A DNA stretch of 64,000 nt from a bacterium OL-1 (GCA_000752675.2 LM994625.1:427940-491939); one strand, 5' to 3'. Positions 1 to 8,026 are shown, numbered from the stretch's first letter. The notes: a model not told the origin generated them from the letters alone. Numbers and translations: made by a program.

Positions 1-871
1 CAGCGCCGTCGCCTGCCGCATGCGCCTGGAAGTAGTGCGCGCGTATGCCCACGTGCGTAACGCCCTCGGACACGGGAAGCGACGTCTCCAGCGTGACGCC
101 CCAGTCGTCGCACATAAGCAGGCCGGGGCCCGCCACCCGCGCTCGGCTCACGTTCTTGCAGCCGCTGATGAGGGCCGCCGCCAGCGTTGCCGGAGAAGCA
201 AAGAGCTCGCGCACGCCCACCTTGGCGTCCGAGCGACCGCGGTCAAGAACGCAGACCGTGTCGCACATGCGGTAGACCTCGTCGCGGTTGTGCGAGACGT
301 AGACCGCCCCGCCGGGAAACCCGCGCAGGACATCCGTCAGCTCGAGCTCCAGCTGCCAACGCAGGTACCCGTCGAGCGCCGAGAAGGGCTCGTCAAGCAG
401 GATGAGCTCCGGGTCGCTTGCGAGGATGCGCGCCATGGCGCAGCGCTGCTGCTGGCCGCCGGAGAGCTGAGCGGGCTTACGGTGCTCGAGGCCCTCCAGG
501 CGCATGGCGGCAATCTCCCTTGCCGCACGCGCCGAGCGCTCCTCACGCGTGGCGCCAGCCGCCCCGGCGCGCACGTTCTGCTCGACGGTCATGGTGGGAA
601 AGAGCGCATAGCTCTGGAAGAGGTAGCCCACGCGGCGCTGCTGCGGCGGTAGGTCTACGTGCGCGCTGGAATCGAAGAGCGTGCGGCCCCCCAGCACGAT
701 GCGCCCCGAGTCAGGGCGCTCGATGCCGGCGATGCACTTGAGCGTCATGGACTTGCCGCAGCCCGAGGGGCCGAGCAGCGCCATGATCTCATCCGGGCGC
801 TCGATGGCAAACGAGACGTCAAGCGAGAAGAATCCGAGCCGCTTGGTGATGTCGACCTCGAGCGTCGTCAT
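1..871 (-). CDS. modC: Molybdate ABC transporter ATP-binding protein ModC (C-terminus cut by window edge)
   Basis: ATPase subunit that powers molybdate import through ModB. About 290 residues are visible, read on the minus strand from ATG 871. The Walker A motif GPSGCGKS is at about residues 34-41, the signature LSGGQQQR at about 136-143, and the Walker B/D-loop LILLDEPFSALD at about 156-167, followed by the H-loop histidine in VSHNRDEV. The segment after the ATPase core (CKNVSRA region) fits the start of a ModC C-terminal TOBE-type domain, which runs off the window. The start codon overlaps the modB stop as ATGA, so the two are translationally coupled. The family call is firm; the missing end prevents checking completeness. 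Confidence 0.93.
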   Translation of the reverse strand, partial: MTTLEVDITKRLGFFSLDVSFAIERPDEIMALLGPSGCGKSMTLKCIAGIERPDSGRIVLGGRTLFDSSAHVDLPPQQRRVGYLFQSYALFPTMTVEQNVRAGAAGATREERSARAAREIAAMRLEGLEHRKPAQLSGGQQQRCAMARILASDPELILLDEPFSALDGYLRWQLELELTDVLRGFPGGAVYVSHNRDEVYRMCDTVCVLDRGRSDAKVGVRELFASPATLAAALISGCKNVSRARVAGPGLLMCDDWGVTLETSLPVSEGVTHVGIRAHYFQAHAAGDGA

Positions 872-1551
872 GCGACCGCCCCCTTCGCGCGGGCGGAGCG
901 AGAACGCGCCTCGAGCATGTTCATGGCGAGAAGCACCACGGCGCTTATCGCCAGGTTCACGAGGACCCACTGGAAGGCAAGGCCATCCTCGCCCGTGCGC
1001 CAGAGCTGGTAGACCGTCGTGGAGACGGTAGCGGTAGAGCCCGGGGTATAACCCGCGACCATCGAGGTGGCGCCATACTCGCCCAGCGCCCGCGCGAAGG
1101 CCAAGACCGAGCCCGCGATGATGCCCTGACGGCAGGCAGGCATCTTGACGCGCCAGAACACCCAGGTATTGGATTTTCCCAGCGTGCGGCCGGCGTCGGC
1201 CAAGCTCTGGTCAAAGCCCTCGAACGCACCGCGCGCCGTGCGGTACATGAGCGGGAAGCTCACCACCACGGTGGCAAAGATGGCCGAGTACCAGGTCATG
1301 GTGAGCTTCACGCCAAAGGTAGCCAGCACCCATGAGCCGATGGGGCGCCTAGGCCCGAGAAGCACCAGCAGGAGGTAGCCCACGACGGTGGGTGGCAGCA
1401 CCAGGGGCAGCGTGAGCACCACGTCGAGGATGCCCTTCACCACCCGGGGCGCCCGCGCCACCACGTCCGCGAGCCAGATGCCGAGAAGGTAGACCACCGC
1501 CGTGGAGATGGCGGCTATTCTCAGCGAGTTGAGAAGCGGATACCAGTCCAT
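868..1551 (-). CDS. modB: Molybdate ABC transporter permease ModB
   Basis: Integral membrane channel subunit (227 aa) for molybdate uptake. It starts MDWYPLLNSLRIAAIST and shows about five hydrophobic segments, as expected for ModB. The cytoplasmic EAA-type loop that docks on ModC is visible around 'DAGRTLGKSNTWVFWRVKMP' near residue 140, followed by the conserved 'ARALGEYGAT'. It begins 6 bp after the modA stop with a GAGG-type ribosome site inside the end of modA, and overlaps modC by 4 bp. The three genes form one operon, modA-modB-modC. Confidence 0.95.
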   Translation of the reverse strand: MDWYPLLNSLRIAAISTAVVYLLGIWLADVVARAPRVVKGILDVVLTLPLVLPPTVVGYLLLVLLGPRRPIGSWVLATFGVKLTMTWYSAIFATVVVSFPLMYRTARGAFEGFDQSLADAGRTLGKSNTWVFWRVKMPACRQGIIAGSVLAFARALGEYGATSMVAGYTPGSTATVSTTVYQLWRTGEDGLAFQWVLVNLAISAVVLLAMNMLEARSRSARAKGAVA

Positions 1552-1557
1552 GCCGCG

Positions 1558-2436
1558 CTACGCCTCGGCAAGCGGCGTGAAGCCGACCTTCTCGAAGCAG
1601 TCACCGGCATCCTTGGTCTTGAGGAATTTGAGAAAGGATGCGGCGAGCTCGGGCTGGAGGGCATTCTTGGTGGCCGCAGCCGGGTAGACCACGCGGCCGC
1701 ACATCTCCTCCGTTGCCTCGTCCACCATGGTGAGGTTTGCCGACGTGGCGTCGGTCTTGTAGATGACTCCACAGTCGACGGCCGCCTCGGTTACCTGCGA
1801 GGTGACCTCCTTCACATTGGTGCCGTAGGTGATGCAGCCAGCGTTTGCCAGCTCGGTCTCGTCGAGGTTGTAGTAGGCGAGAATCTTCTGGGTGTACTGG
1901 CCCACGGGCACGTCGGAGTTGCCCATCCCCAGCAGGATGTCGTGGGCCTGGAGCTTTTTGGCCATGTCATCGAAGCCCTGGACGGCCTTGGGGTTGCCGT
2001 CGGGCACGCAGAGCGTGACCTTGTTCTCGAGGATGTCAAAGCGCGTATCGTGGTTGATGAAGTCGAGACCTTCGTCGTTGCCGGAAGTGGCGCTGGCATC
2101 AAGCTGGTTCATCTGCTTCTGGCCGGCGGAGATGAAGACGTCGCAGTCTGCCCCCTCCTGAATCTGTGTCTTGAGGGTGCCCGAAGAGTCGAAGTTGAAG
2201 CTAATGTCCACGCCGTCATTGGCTGCTTTGAAGAGGTCGCCCGCCTCGGTGAGAGACTCGGTGAGCGAGGCCGCCGCAAAGACGACGAGCGTCTTTGTCT
2301 CTGCCGCGGACGCGGTGTCTGCCGCCATCGAGTCTGCGGACTGGGACTGCGTGCCTCCGCACGCCACCAATCCAAGGCCTGCCGCGATGACCGCCGCCAA
2401 CGCAAACGACCGCCTGGTGATGCTGGTGCCTGCCAT
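1558..2436 (-). CDS. modA: Molybdate-binding lipoprotein ModA
   Basis: Extracytoplasmic molybdate/tungstate-binding protein (292 aa) that feeds ModBC. I chose ATG 2436 because GGAAGG lies at the right distance upstream; a longer reading frame from 2511 has no such site. The N-terminus has TRRSF followed by a hydrophobic stretch and the lipobox LVAC, so it should be a membrane-anchored lipoprotein. The twin arginines make Tat export possible. The mature part starts with the typical 'LVVFAAASLTESL' and contains 'GADCDVFISAGQKQMN' and 'DVPVGQYTQKIL', all characteristic of ModA. It is the first gene of the mod operon. Confidence 0.95.
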   Translation of the reverse strand: MAGTSITRRSFALAAVIAAGLGLVACGGTQSQSADSMAADTASAAETKTLVVFAAASLTESLTEAGDLFKAANDGVDISFNFDSSGTLKTQIQEGADCDVFISAGQKQMNQLDASATSGNDEGLDFINHDTRFDILENKVTLCVPDGNPKAVQGFDDMAKKLQAHDILLGMGNSDVPVGQYTQKILAYYNLDETELANAGCITYGTNVKEVTSQVTEAAVDCGVIYKTDATSANLTMVDEATEEMCGRVVYPAAATKNALQPELAASFLKFLKTKDAGDCFEKVGFTPLAEA

Positions 2437-2510
2437 GGTGCCTTCCTTTCCCTCGGTGTAATGCCTGCCTGGGGCGCATCTCTGGTGCGATGCTTTTTGC
2501 GTGCTGCCCA

Positions 2511-2552
2511 TGTGGTGCCTGTGGGCTTCGCCGCCACAGATGTGGTGCCTGT
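2511..2552. repeat. 12-bp direct repeat in the modA leader
   Basis: TGTGGTGCCTGT occurs at 2511-2522 and again at 2541-2552, 30 bp apart, between the putative operator and modA. The role is unknown; it may be a simple duplication or part of a leader RNA structure. Confidence 0.5.
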
Positions 2553-2557
2553 CCGCT

Positions 2558-2591
2558 GACGGCGTTCTTGCTTACAAACTATAACGCCGTC
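2558..2591 (-). promoter_or_regulatory. Inverted repeat upstream of modABC, possible ModE-type operator
   Basis: GACGGCGTT (2558-2566) and AACGCCGTC (2583-2591) form a perfect 9-bp inverted repeat with a 16-bp spacer, about 120 bp upstream of modA. Read on the minus strand the core is CGTTATA then, 24 bp in total, AACG. This layout recalls the E. coli ModE operator as I remember it. No modE gene is in the window, so the regulator is an inference. Confidence 0.45.
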
Positions 2592-2692
2592 CAAACAAAA
2601 AGTATGGAAAAGGTGGTGGGCGGGTCACAGGCGGCGCGGACGGCGCAAACGTGATTCGGACGGCAGCGCAGGCATGGCGCGGACGGCGTGAC

Positions 2693-3046
2693 CTAGCCCG
2701 CCTCGCGCGAGCGCGTCTGGTCGTAGGCAAAGACCCACCAGCGCAGCTCCTCGGGTTGCCCCACCGCCGGAACGGCGCTGCGTCTCTCTAGGTAGAGCTC
2801 CGTCTCGTGCCCACCAAAGCGCACGTGGTAGCAGGCCTGCCGTCGCCCGCGTGCCTCAGCGCCAAACGTACCTTCCTCCGTTACCTCGTCTATTGCAAAG
2901 CTCCTCCCATCCTTCCAAATGACCGCAACGGGTTCCAGGGAGCCGTCACGCCCAAAGCGCGCGATGACATCCACGTACTCGCGGTGCACACGACGCCGCG
3001 TCCCGTCTGTGAGCGTTCGATATTCCATGACCCGAGAGTAGAACAT
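2693..3046 (-). CDS. DUF6504-like small protein divergent from the Y-family polymerase
   Basis: A 117-aa protein of unknown biochemical function. The central part ('VIWKDGRSFAIDEVTEEG', then 'CYHVRFGGHETELYLERR' and a Trp-rich 'RWWVFAY' end) looks like the DUF6504-type family that accompanies Y-family polymerases in actinobacteria; I make this assignment from memory. The start at 3046 has GAGAGGG 6 bp upstream. An alternative ATG at 3028 gives 111 aa but lacks a clear ribosome site. The first codons lie inside a LexA-type box (3041-3052), so SOS control is likely. A 642-residue frame that extends this gene upstream is antisense to the polymerase gene and is not credible. Confidence 0.7.
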   Translation of the reverse strand: MFYSRVMEYRTLTDGTRRRVHREYVDVIARFGRDGSLEPVAVIWKDGRSFAIDEVTEEGTFGAEARGRRQACYHVRFGGHETELYLERRSAVPAVGQPEELRWWVFAYDQTRSREAG

Positions 3047-3052
3047 GTGTTC
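3041..3052. promoter_or_regulatory. LexA/DinR-type SOS box 1
   Basis: GAACATGTGTTC fits the Gram-positive/actinobacterial SOS core GAAC-N4-GTTC, and the next base C extends the match to the Bacillus-type consensus. It overlaps the start of the minus-strand DUF6504-like gene. Confidence 0.75.
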
Positions 3053-3140
3053 CCTCTCGACAAGCGAACGAGTAGTGAATTCTCCGAGCGGAACGCGCTT
3101 ATTTGTGTCGCGCGGACGCCGTATAACCTTATGCGAGTTA

Positions 3141-3152
3141 GAACATGTGTTC
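3141..3152. promoter_or_regulatory. LexA/DinR-type SOS box 2
   Basis: An identical GAACATGTGTTC lies exactly 100 bp after box 1, 21 bp before the polymerase start. It sits just downstream of a candidate -10 (TATAAC, 3122-3127) on the plus strand, where bound LexA would block transcription start. The -35 for that promoter is weak. Confidence 0.78.
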
Positions 3153-3172
3153 TTAGATGGAATGGAGGAGCC

Positions 3173-4453
3173 ATGGCACCAGATGCGCACGCACTCGAGA
3201 AGACCTACCTGGCAATCGACCTCAAGTCGTTTTACGCAAGTGTGGAATGCGCCGACAGGGGCCTGGACCCCTTCGCCACGGACCTTGTGGTGGCAGACCC
3301 AACGCGCAGCCCCAACACCATCTGCCTGGCCATAACCCCCGCGCTCAAGGCCAAGGGGGTCAGGAACCGCTGCCGCGTGCGCGAGATACCCCAGGGCATC
3401 CCCTACATCACCGCCATGCCCAGGATGCACCGCTACATGGAGGTCTCCGCGCAGGTGTACGCCATCTACTTGCGCTACGTGTCCAGTCAGGACGCCTGGC
3501 CGTACAGCGTGGACGAGGCCTTTCTCGATGTGACGCCCTACCAGGCGCTCTATGGCCCCAACGCACGGGCGCTCGCAAAGCGCATCATCGCCACGGTACG
3601 AGAGGAGACGGGCGTCTCGGCAACGGCGGGCATAGGCCCCAACATGTTTCTCTGCAAGGTGGCGCTCGACCTCATGGCCAAGCACGCCGCAGATGGCATA
3701 GGACAGCTGGACGAGAAGACCTTTCGCCACGACGTGTGGTTCCACCATCCCATCACGGACATCTGGGGCATAGGGCCCGGCATTGCGCGCAGGCTCGCTC
3801 GGGCGGACGTCTACGACCTTGCGGGCATCTGCGCCACGGACCCAACGTGGCTGCGCGGGGAGTTTGGCCGCAACGCCGAATGGCTCATCGACCACGCCTG
3901 GGGGCTCGAGCCCTGCTCCATTGCGGACGCCCGCGGGTACGTGCCCAGGGCGCGTTCGCTCTCCAACGGCCAGGTGCTCATGCGCGACTACGGCTTTGGC
4001 GAGGCGCGCGTGGTGCTGCGCGAGATGGCCTGGCAGAGCTGCCTGGACTTGCGGCAGCAGGCACTCGCGTGCGACACGGTGGGGCTCTACGTGGGCTACT
4101 CGGGTCAGGCCGAGCTCTTTGGGCACGGCGGCGGGCAGAGGGGCCTCGGACACCAAACAGCCGGCGAGCGAGAGGTGACAGACGCACTTCTCGCGCTCTA
4201 CGACCAGACGGTTGCGCGCAACGTGCCCATACGCCGCGTGTGCCTGTGGCTGGGCGGCGTTGTCCCGGCGGCCATCGCAGCCCCCACGCTCTTCGACAAC
4301 CCCGCGGCAGACGCGCGTGAGGCACGGCTGGCCGGCGCCGTGATGCGCGCGCGACGGCGCTTTGGGCCCAACACCGTGCTTTCTGGCACGAGTCTGCTTC
4401 CCGCCGCCAACGCCCGTGAACGCAACCTGCAGATCGGGGGCCACCGTGCGTAA
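3173..4453 (+). CDS. Y-family (UvrX/ImuB-like) translesion DNA polymerase
   Basis: Error-prone lesion-bypass DNA polymerase of the UmuC/UvrX type (426 aa). The start ATG 3173 has GGAGGAG directly upstream. The catalytic carboxylates are present: D16 in 'AIDLKSFYASVE' and D114-E115 in 'YSVDEAFLDV'. The helix-hairpin-helix-like thumb ('DIWGIGPGIARRL') follows at about residue 200. The 'TRSPNTICLAITPALKAKGV' stretch is typical of the Firmicutes UvrX branch rather than DinB. The SOS box 21 bp upstream indicates damage induction. The stop codon overlaps the GTG start of a YolD-like gene, giving a two-gene operon. Acting as a damage-tolerance unit is an inference from these neighbours. Confidence 0.9.
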   Translation: MAPDAHALEKTYLAIDLKSFYASVECADRGLDPFATDLVVADPTRSPNTICLAITPALKAKGVRNRCRVREIPQGIPYITAMPRMHRYMEVSAQVYAIYLRYVSSQDAWPYSVDEAFLDVTPYQALYGPNARALAKRIIATVREETGVSATAGIGPNMFLCKVALDLMAKHAADGIGQLDEKTFRHDVWFHHPITDIWGIGPGIARRLARADVYDLAGICATDPTWLRGEFGRNAEWLIDHAWGLEPCSIADARGYVPRARSLSNGQVLMRDYGFGEARVVLREMAWQSCLDLRQQALACDTVGLYVGYSGQAELFGHGGGQRGLGHQTAGEREVTDALLALYDQTVARNVPIRRVCLWLGGVVPAAIAAPTLFDNPAADAREARLAGAVMRARRRFGPNTVLSGTSLLPAANARERNLQIGGHRA

Positions 4454-4763
4454 GGACGTGCGCCAAGAAATCGGCCGGCTACCTTTGGCATCCTCGTGGC
4501 CAGACATAGGCGAGCGCGAGCAGGAGCGCAGGGAAGCGGTGCTTAGAGGCATTGTCCAGCGCATTGTTGAGGACGGGCCGCGCCGTGCCATGGCCTCCCC
4601 CGAGCGGGGGCGCCAGTTCATCCCGTTTGCCGCCCTCCGTGGCTACGGCGAGATGCTCGAGGAGGTGGAGCTCCGCGCCGCCGGCGCCGGAGGGAGCGCC
4701 TCGGCAGTCGATGCGGAGAGGGAGCGCCTCCGGCGCAGAAATGACGCCGGGGGCGCGTTGTAG
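4446..4763 (+). CDS. YolD-like small protein coupled to the Y-family polymerase
   Basis: A 105-aa protein starting at GTG 4446, whose start overlaps the polymerase stop by 8 bp. The segment 'GRQFIPFAALRGYGEMLEE' closely resembles the core of YolD-like proteins, which accompany UvrX/YqjW polymerases in Firmicutes. The rest is charged and Arg/Glu-rich with no membrane segment. Its biochemical role is not established; its position suggests it modulates the polymerase, and it would be induced from the same SOS promoter. A longer frame from 4362 exists but lies within the polymerase gene. Confidence 0.7.
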   Translation: MRKDVRQEIGRLPLASSWPDIGEREQERREAVLRGIVQRIVEDGPRRAMASPERGRQFIPFAALRGYGEMLEEVELRAAGAGGSASAVDAERERLRRRNDAGGAL

Positions 4764-4893
4764 CAGCAACCACGTTGCCGGCGGGGTTCTCGGCGCCCAC
4801 CAACCCCAACGCCGCGTACACATCGGCAACGTATACTGTCTTCTTGGCTTATTCGCCGCGAGGTACCTTGGCACAAGACCCGAAAGGAAACCC

Positions 4894-5949
4894 ATGAGCG
4901 AAGCAAAAGACCCCCAGAACACCTGCGTGCTCGTCACCGGCGGCGCCGGCTTCATTGGCAGCCACACCGTGGTCGAGCTTTTGCAAGACGGCTACAAGGT
5001 AGTCATCGTCGACGACCTCTCCAACGCATCCGAGAAGGTCATCGGCCGCATCAAGACCATCGTGGGCGACGCAGCGGCAGCGAACCTCACCTTCTACCGC
5101 ACTGACGTCAACGACCGCGAGGCTATGAACGCCGTCTTTGACGAGAACCACATCGACCGCGTGATCCACTTTGCCGGCTTCAAGGCAGTGGGCGAGTCCG
5201 TGAGCAAGCCCATCGAGTACTACACCAACAACCTGGGCAACACCCTCACGCTCGTGGACGTGATGCGCAACCACGGCTGCAAGGACATCATCTTCTCCAG
5301 CTCCGCTACGGTCTACGGCGACCCGGACAGCCTCCCGCTCACCGAGGAGAGCCCCAAGAAGCCCGCAACCAACCCCTACGGCTGGACCAAGTGGATGATC
5401 GAGCAAATCCTGACCGACCTCCACACCGCAGACCCAGAGTGGAACGTCGTGCTTCTCCGCTACTTCAACCCCATCGGCGCGCACCCCTCGGGACTCATGG
5501 GCGAGGACCCCAAGGGCATCCCCAACAACCTCCTGCCCTACGTCGCACAGGTGGCCATTGGCAAGCGCGAATGCGTGCACGTCTTTGGCGATGACTACAA
5601 CACCCCAGACGGCACCGGCGTCCGCGACTACATCCACGTCTGCGACCTTGCCACCGGCCATGCCGCGGCTCTCAACTGGATGAACGGCCGCACCGGAGTG
5701 GAGATCTTCAACCTCGGCACCGGCAAGGGCACCTCGGTCCTCGAGATCATCAAGGCCTTCTCGCGCGCCTGCGGCAAGGACCTCCCCTACCAGATCGATC
5801 CGCGCCGTCCCGGCGACGTCGACGCCAACTACGCCGACTGCTCCAAGGCCAAACGCGAGATGGGCTGGGAGGCCAAGTACACGATCGACGACATGTGCCG
5901 CGACTCCTGGAACTGGCAGTGCAAGAACCCCAACGGCTACGAGGGCTAG
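4894..5949 (+). CDS. galE: UDP-glucose 4-epimerase GalE
   Basis: Interconverts UDP-glucose and UDP-galactose (also often the N-acetyl forms) with bound NAD; supplies sugar donors for the envelope and the Leloir pathway. 351 aa from ATG 4894, preceded by GAAAGGAAA. The NAD-binding motif GGAGFIGSH is at residues 16-24, and the catalytic pair Tyr162/Lys166 is in 'YGWTK' after the 'SSSATVYG' strand (Ser136 region). The sugar-binding C-terminal part ('LRYFNPIGAH', 'RPGDVDANYAD') is complete. A possible -10 (TATACT, 4832-4837) lies upstream. The prenyl synthase start follows 2 bp after the stop. Confidence 0.96.
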   Translation: MSEAKDPQNTCVLVTGGAGFIGSHTVVELLQDGYKVVIVDDLSNASEKVIGRIKTIVGDAAAANLTFYRTDVNDREAMNAVFDENHIDRVIHFAGFKAVGESVSKPIEYYTNNLGNTLTLVDVMRNHGCKDIIFSSSATVYGDPDSLPLTEESPKKPATNPYGWTKWMIEQILTDLHTADPEWNVVLLRYFNPIGAHPSGLMGEDPKGIPNNLLPYVAQVAIGKRECVHVFGDDYNTPDGTGVRDYIHVCDLATGHAAALNWMNGRTGVEIFNLGTGKGTSVLEIIKAFSRACGKDLPYQIDPRRPGDVDANYADCSKAKREMGWEAKYTIDDMCRDSWNWQCKNPNGYEG

Positions 5950-5951
5950 CC

Positions 5952-7019
5952 ATGACAGCAGGCAGCGCCACAGACACGGACAACGGGGGCAGGCTCTTCG
6001 CGGAATACCTCGCCGAGAAGCGCCCCGCCATCGAGGCGTACCTCGTCGGACACGCGCCCGCACCCCTGTCCGACGAGACGCACGCGGGCGATGACCTTTC
6101 GCGCTACCTTTACGACCCATTTGCGCGCTTCACGCGCTCGGGCGGCAAGCGCACGCGTCCCGCGCTGGTGCTGCTTGGCTGCGAGGCCGTTGGCGGAGAC
6201 GCCTCGTGCGCCCTCTCGGCCGCGGCCGCAATAGAGGACTTCCAGTCCGCAGCCCTCATCCACGACGACATCGCCGACGAGGGCGAGATGCGCCGTGGCC
6301 AGCCCTGCGTGCACCGCACCGAAGGCGTTGGCGTGGCCATCAACGTTGGTGACCTCGGCATCGTTCGCACCTTCGGGGGCGTGCTCGAGGACGAATCACT
6401 CGACGGCACAACCAAGCTGCGCGTGCTCGAGGAGATTGCGCAGATGGAGCAGCGCACCGTCGAGGGTCAGGCGCTCGACCTCGGCTGGGCGCGCGACGAG
6501 CGTTGGGACGTCACCACGGGTGACTACCTCACGATGGCCACGCACAAGACCGCGTTCTACTCCGCCGCCTCGCCACTCTCCATTGGCGCCATCTGCGGCG
6601 GCGGAACGGACGCACAGGTGGAGGCGCTTGGCTCCTTTGGCATAGACGCAGGCCTTGCCTTCCAGCTGCAGGACGACCTCCTCAACCTCGTTGGCGACGC
6701 CGAGGCCCAGGGCAAGGACTTCCGGAGCGACATCACCGAGGGCAAGCGCACCATGATCGTGTGCTGGGCGCTCGAGCATCTGACAGGCATCGAGAGGGAC
6801 GAGCTTCTCGACATCCTCTCGTCGCACACAACGGACGCGTTGACACTTGCCCGCGCGGTAGAGCTCATGGAGGATGCGGGGGCCATCGACGCAGTGCGCA
6901 GCTACGCCCATGGGCTCGCGCGCAGCGCAAAGGCAAGCCTCAAGGGCGTCGAGCTCGCAGGAGACGCACACGCCGTTCTCGAATCTATGGCAGACTTCTT
7001 TGTGGAACGCAGGGGCTAG
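5952..7019 (+). CDS. Polyprenyl (farnesyl/geranylgeranyl-type) diphosphate synthase
   Basis: Trans-isoprenyl diphosphate synthase (355 aa) that condenses isopentenyl diphosphate units to make prenyl chains for quinones or lipid carriers. It has GGKRTRP at residues 64-70, the first aspartate-rich motif 'HDDIADEGEMRRG' with D105, D106 and D109, the 'MATHKTA' lysine near 199, and the second motif 'QDDLLNLVGD' at 240-249. The last acidic position of the second motif is replaced by Asn, a variation seen in some members. Chain length cannot be fixed from sequence alone. It is translated immediately after galE, and GAGGG at the galE end serves as its ribosome site. Confidence 0.9.
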   Translation: MTAGSATDTDNGGRLFAEYLAEKRPAIEAYLVGHAPAPLSDETHAGDDLSRYLYDPFARFTRSGGKRTRPALVLLGCEAVGGDASCALSAAAAIEDFQSAALIHDDIADEGEMRRGQPCVHRTEGVGVAINVGDLGIVRTFGGVLEDESLDGTTKLRVLEEIAQMEQRTVEGQALDLGWARDERWDVTTGDYLTMATHKTAFYSAASPLSIGAICGGGTDAQVEALGSFGIDAGLAFQLQDDLLNLVGDAEAQGKDFRSDITEGKRTMIVCWALEHLTGIERDELLDILSSHTTDALTLARAVELMEDAGAIDAVRSYAHGLARSAKASLKGVELAGDAHAVLESMADFFVERRG

Positions 7020-7063
7020 TCCGGATGCTGCCTCACGCCCACGATATCGAGGGGAACTAGGGT

Positions 7064-7981
7064 ATGGAACCAATTCGCGAAGGCGCGTCGGGCGCCGCCG
7101 TGGAGGACATCCAGGAGCGCCTGGGCTCGCTGGGATACAAGATCGACGAGAAGGAGACTGCCGAGAAGACCTTTGGCCATTCGACAGCCACCGCCGTCGC
7201 GCGCTTTAGGCTCGACCACGGTCTGTCGCTGGGCGACGTCATTGATACTGCTACCTGGGCCGCATTGGTGGACGAGTGCTACCAGCTTGGTGACCGCACG
7301 CTCTACCTGCGCCTCCCAAACTTCCATGGCAACGATGTGCGCCAGCTTCAGGAGCGCCTCAACGTCCTGGGCTTCTCCTGCGGCGCGGTCGACGGCCAGT
7401 ACGGCGCCCACACCGAGGCCGCGGTCAAGCAGTTTCAGGAGAGCGTTGGCCTTTTGGCAGACGGCATGGCTTTCCCCGACACCTTTGATGCCATCGACCG
7501 CCTGAAGCACGTGTGGGGCGGCAACCCCGCTGCTGGTCCGCATCCGCAGGGCGGCATGGGCTTTGCCCGCGCCGCAGGCGTGCTCGAGGTCGTGAAGCTC
7601 TGCATCACCGGCGAGGACCCCATCTCGAGAAACGTCGCGGGCCGCATCTGGAACCTGGCAAGCGCCACGACAAACGCCTCGGGCCTCGAGCTTGTGGACT
7701 CCGCGGAGTCCGACGCCTGCAAGGAAGCCCAGGCCGTGCTCGTGCTCTCTGCCGCTCCTCTGCCCGATGGCACCACCACCTCCAACGTGGTGATGGACGA
7801 CGTCGACACGCTGCCATTACGCCTGCGCACGGCCGTTGAGAGCTCGCGCGAGACGGTGCCCGTGGTGCGCATTGAGCTGCCCGTTGGCCCCAACTTCGAG
7901 GGCACCTTCACAATCAGTGATGCCCAGACCTACGCTGTGCTGCTGCTCGACGCCATCTGTGCCGCGTTCGAAGGGATGTGA
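7064..7981 (+). CDS. Protein with two peptidoglycan-binding repeats and an uncharacterised C-terminal domain
   Basis: 305 aa with two tandem PG_binding_1-type repeats: residues about 5-65 ('SGAAVEDIQERLGSLGY' ... 'ARFRLDHGL') and about 87-145 ('HGNDVRQLQERLNVLGF' ... 'KQFQESVGL'). A C-terminal domain of about 140 residues, starting near 'GFARAAGVLEVVKLC', shows no amidase or peptidase motif I recognise. No signal peptide or membrane segment is seen, so it may act in the cytoplasm, as CwlM-like regulators do, or bind wall fragments. That comparison is speculative. The TGA stop forms the first bases of a 29-bp palindrome, and a terminator follows. Confidence 0.8.
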   Translation: MEPIREGASGAAVEDIQERLGSLGYKIDEKETAEKTFGHSTATAVARFRLDHGLSLGDVIDTATWAALVDECYQLGDRTLYLRLPNFHGNDVRQLQERLNVLGFSCGAVDGQYGAHTEAAVKQFQESVGLLADGMAFPDTFDAIDRLKHVWGGNPAAGPHPQGGMGFARAAGVLEVVKLCITGEDPISRNVAGRIWNLASATTNASGLELVDSAESDACKEAQAVLVLSAAPLPDGTTTSNVVMDDVDTLPLRLRTAVESSRETVPVVRIELPVGPNFEGTFTISDAQTYAVLLLDAICAAFEGM

Positions 7982-8007
7982 GACAAAGGGAGTTTCCCTT
8001 TGTCTCA
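7979..8007 (+). repeat. 29-bp palindrome, copy 1, containing the stop codon of the plus-strand gene
   Basis: TGAGACAAAGGGA, a 3-base loop GTT, then TCCCTTTGTCTCA: a perfect 13-bp stem. The first three bases are the TGA stop of the peptidoglycan-binding protein. The same 29 bases occur on the opposite strand at 8064-8092. This looks like a REP-type intergenic palindrome. Confidence 0.9.
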
Positions 8008-8026
8008 TGGCGCAACTCATATAACG

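Noticed and set aside
2437-2557. Moco riboswitch in the modA leader
   Set aside because: Some stems can be drawn (GCATC/GATGC, TGTGG/CCACA), but I could not recognise the conserved motif order; a covariance search is needed.
2693-4621. A 642-codon minus-strand frame covering the polymerase gene
   Set aside because: Only its last 117 codons have family resemblance and a ribosome site; the rest is antisense to the clear Y-family polymerase and has shadow-frame composition.
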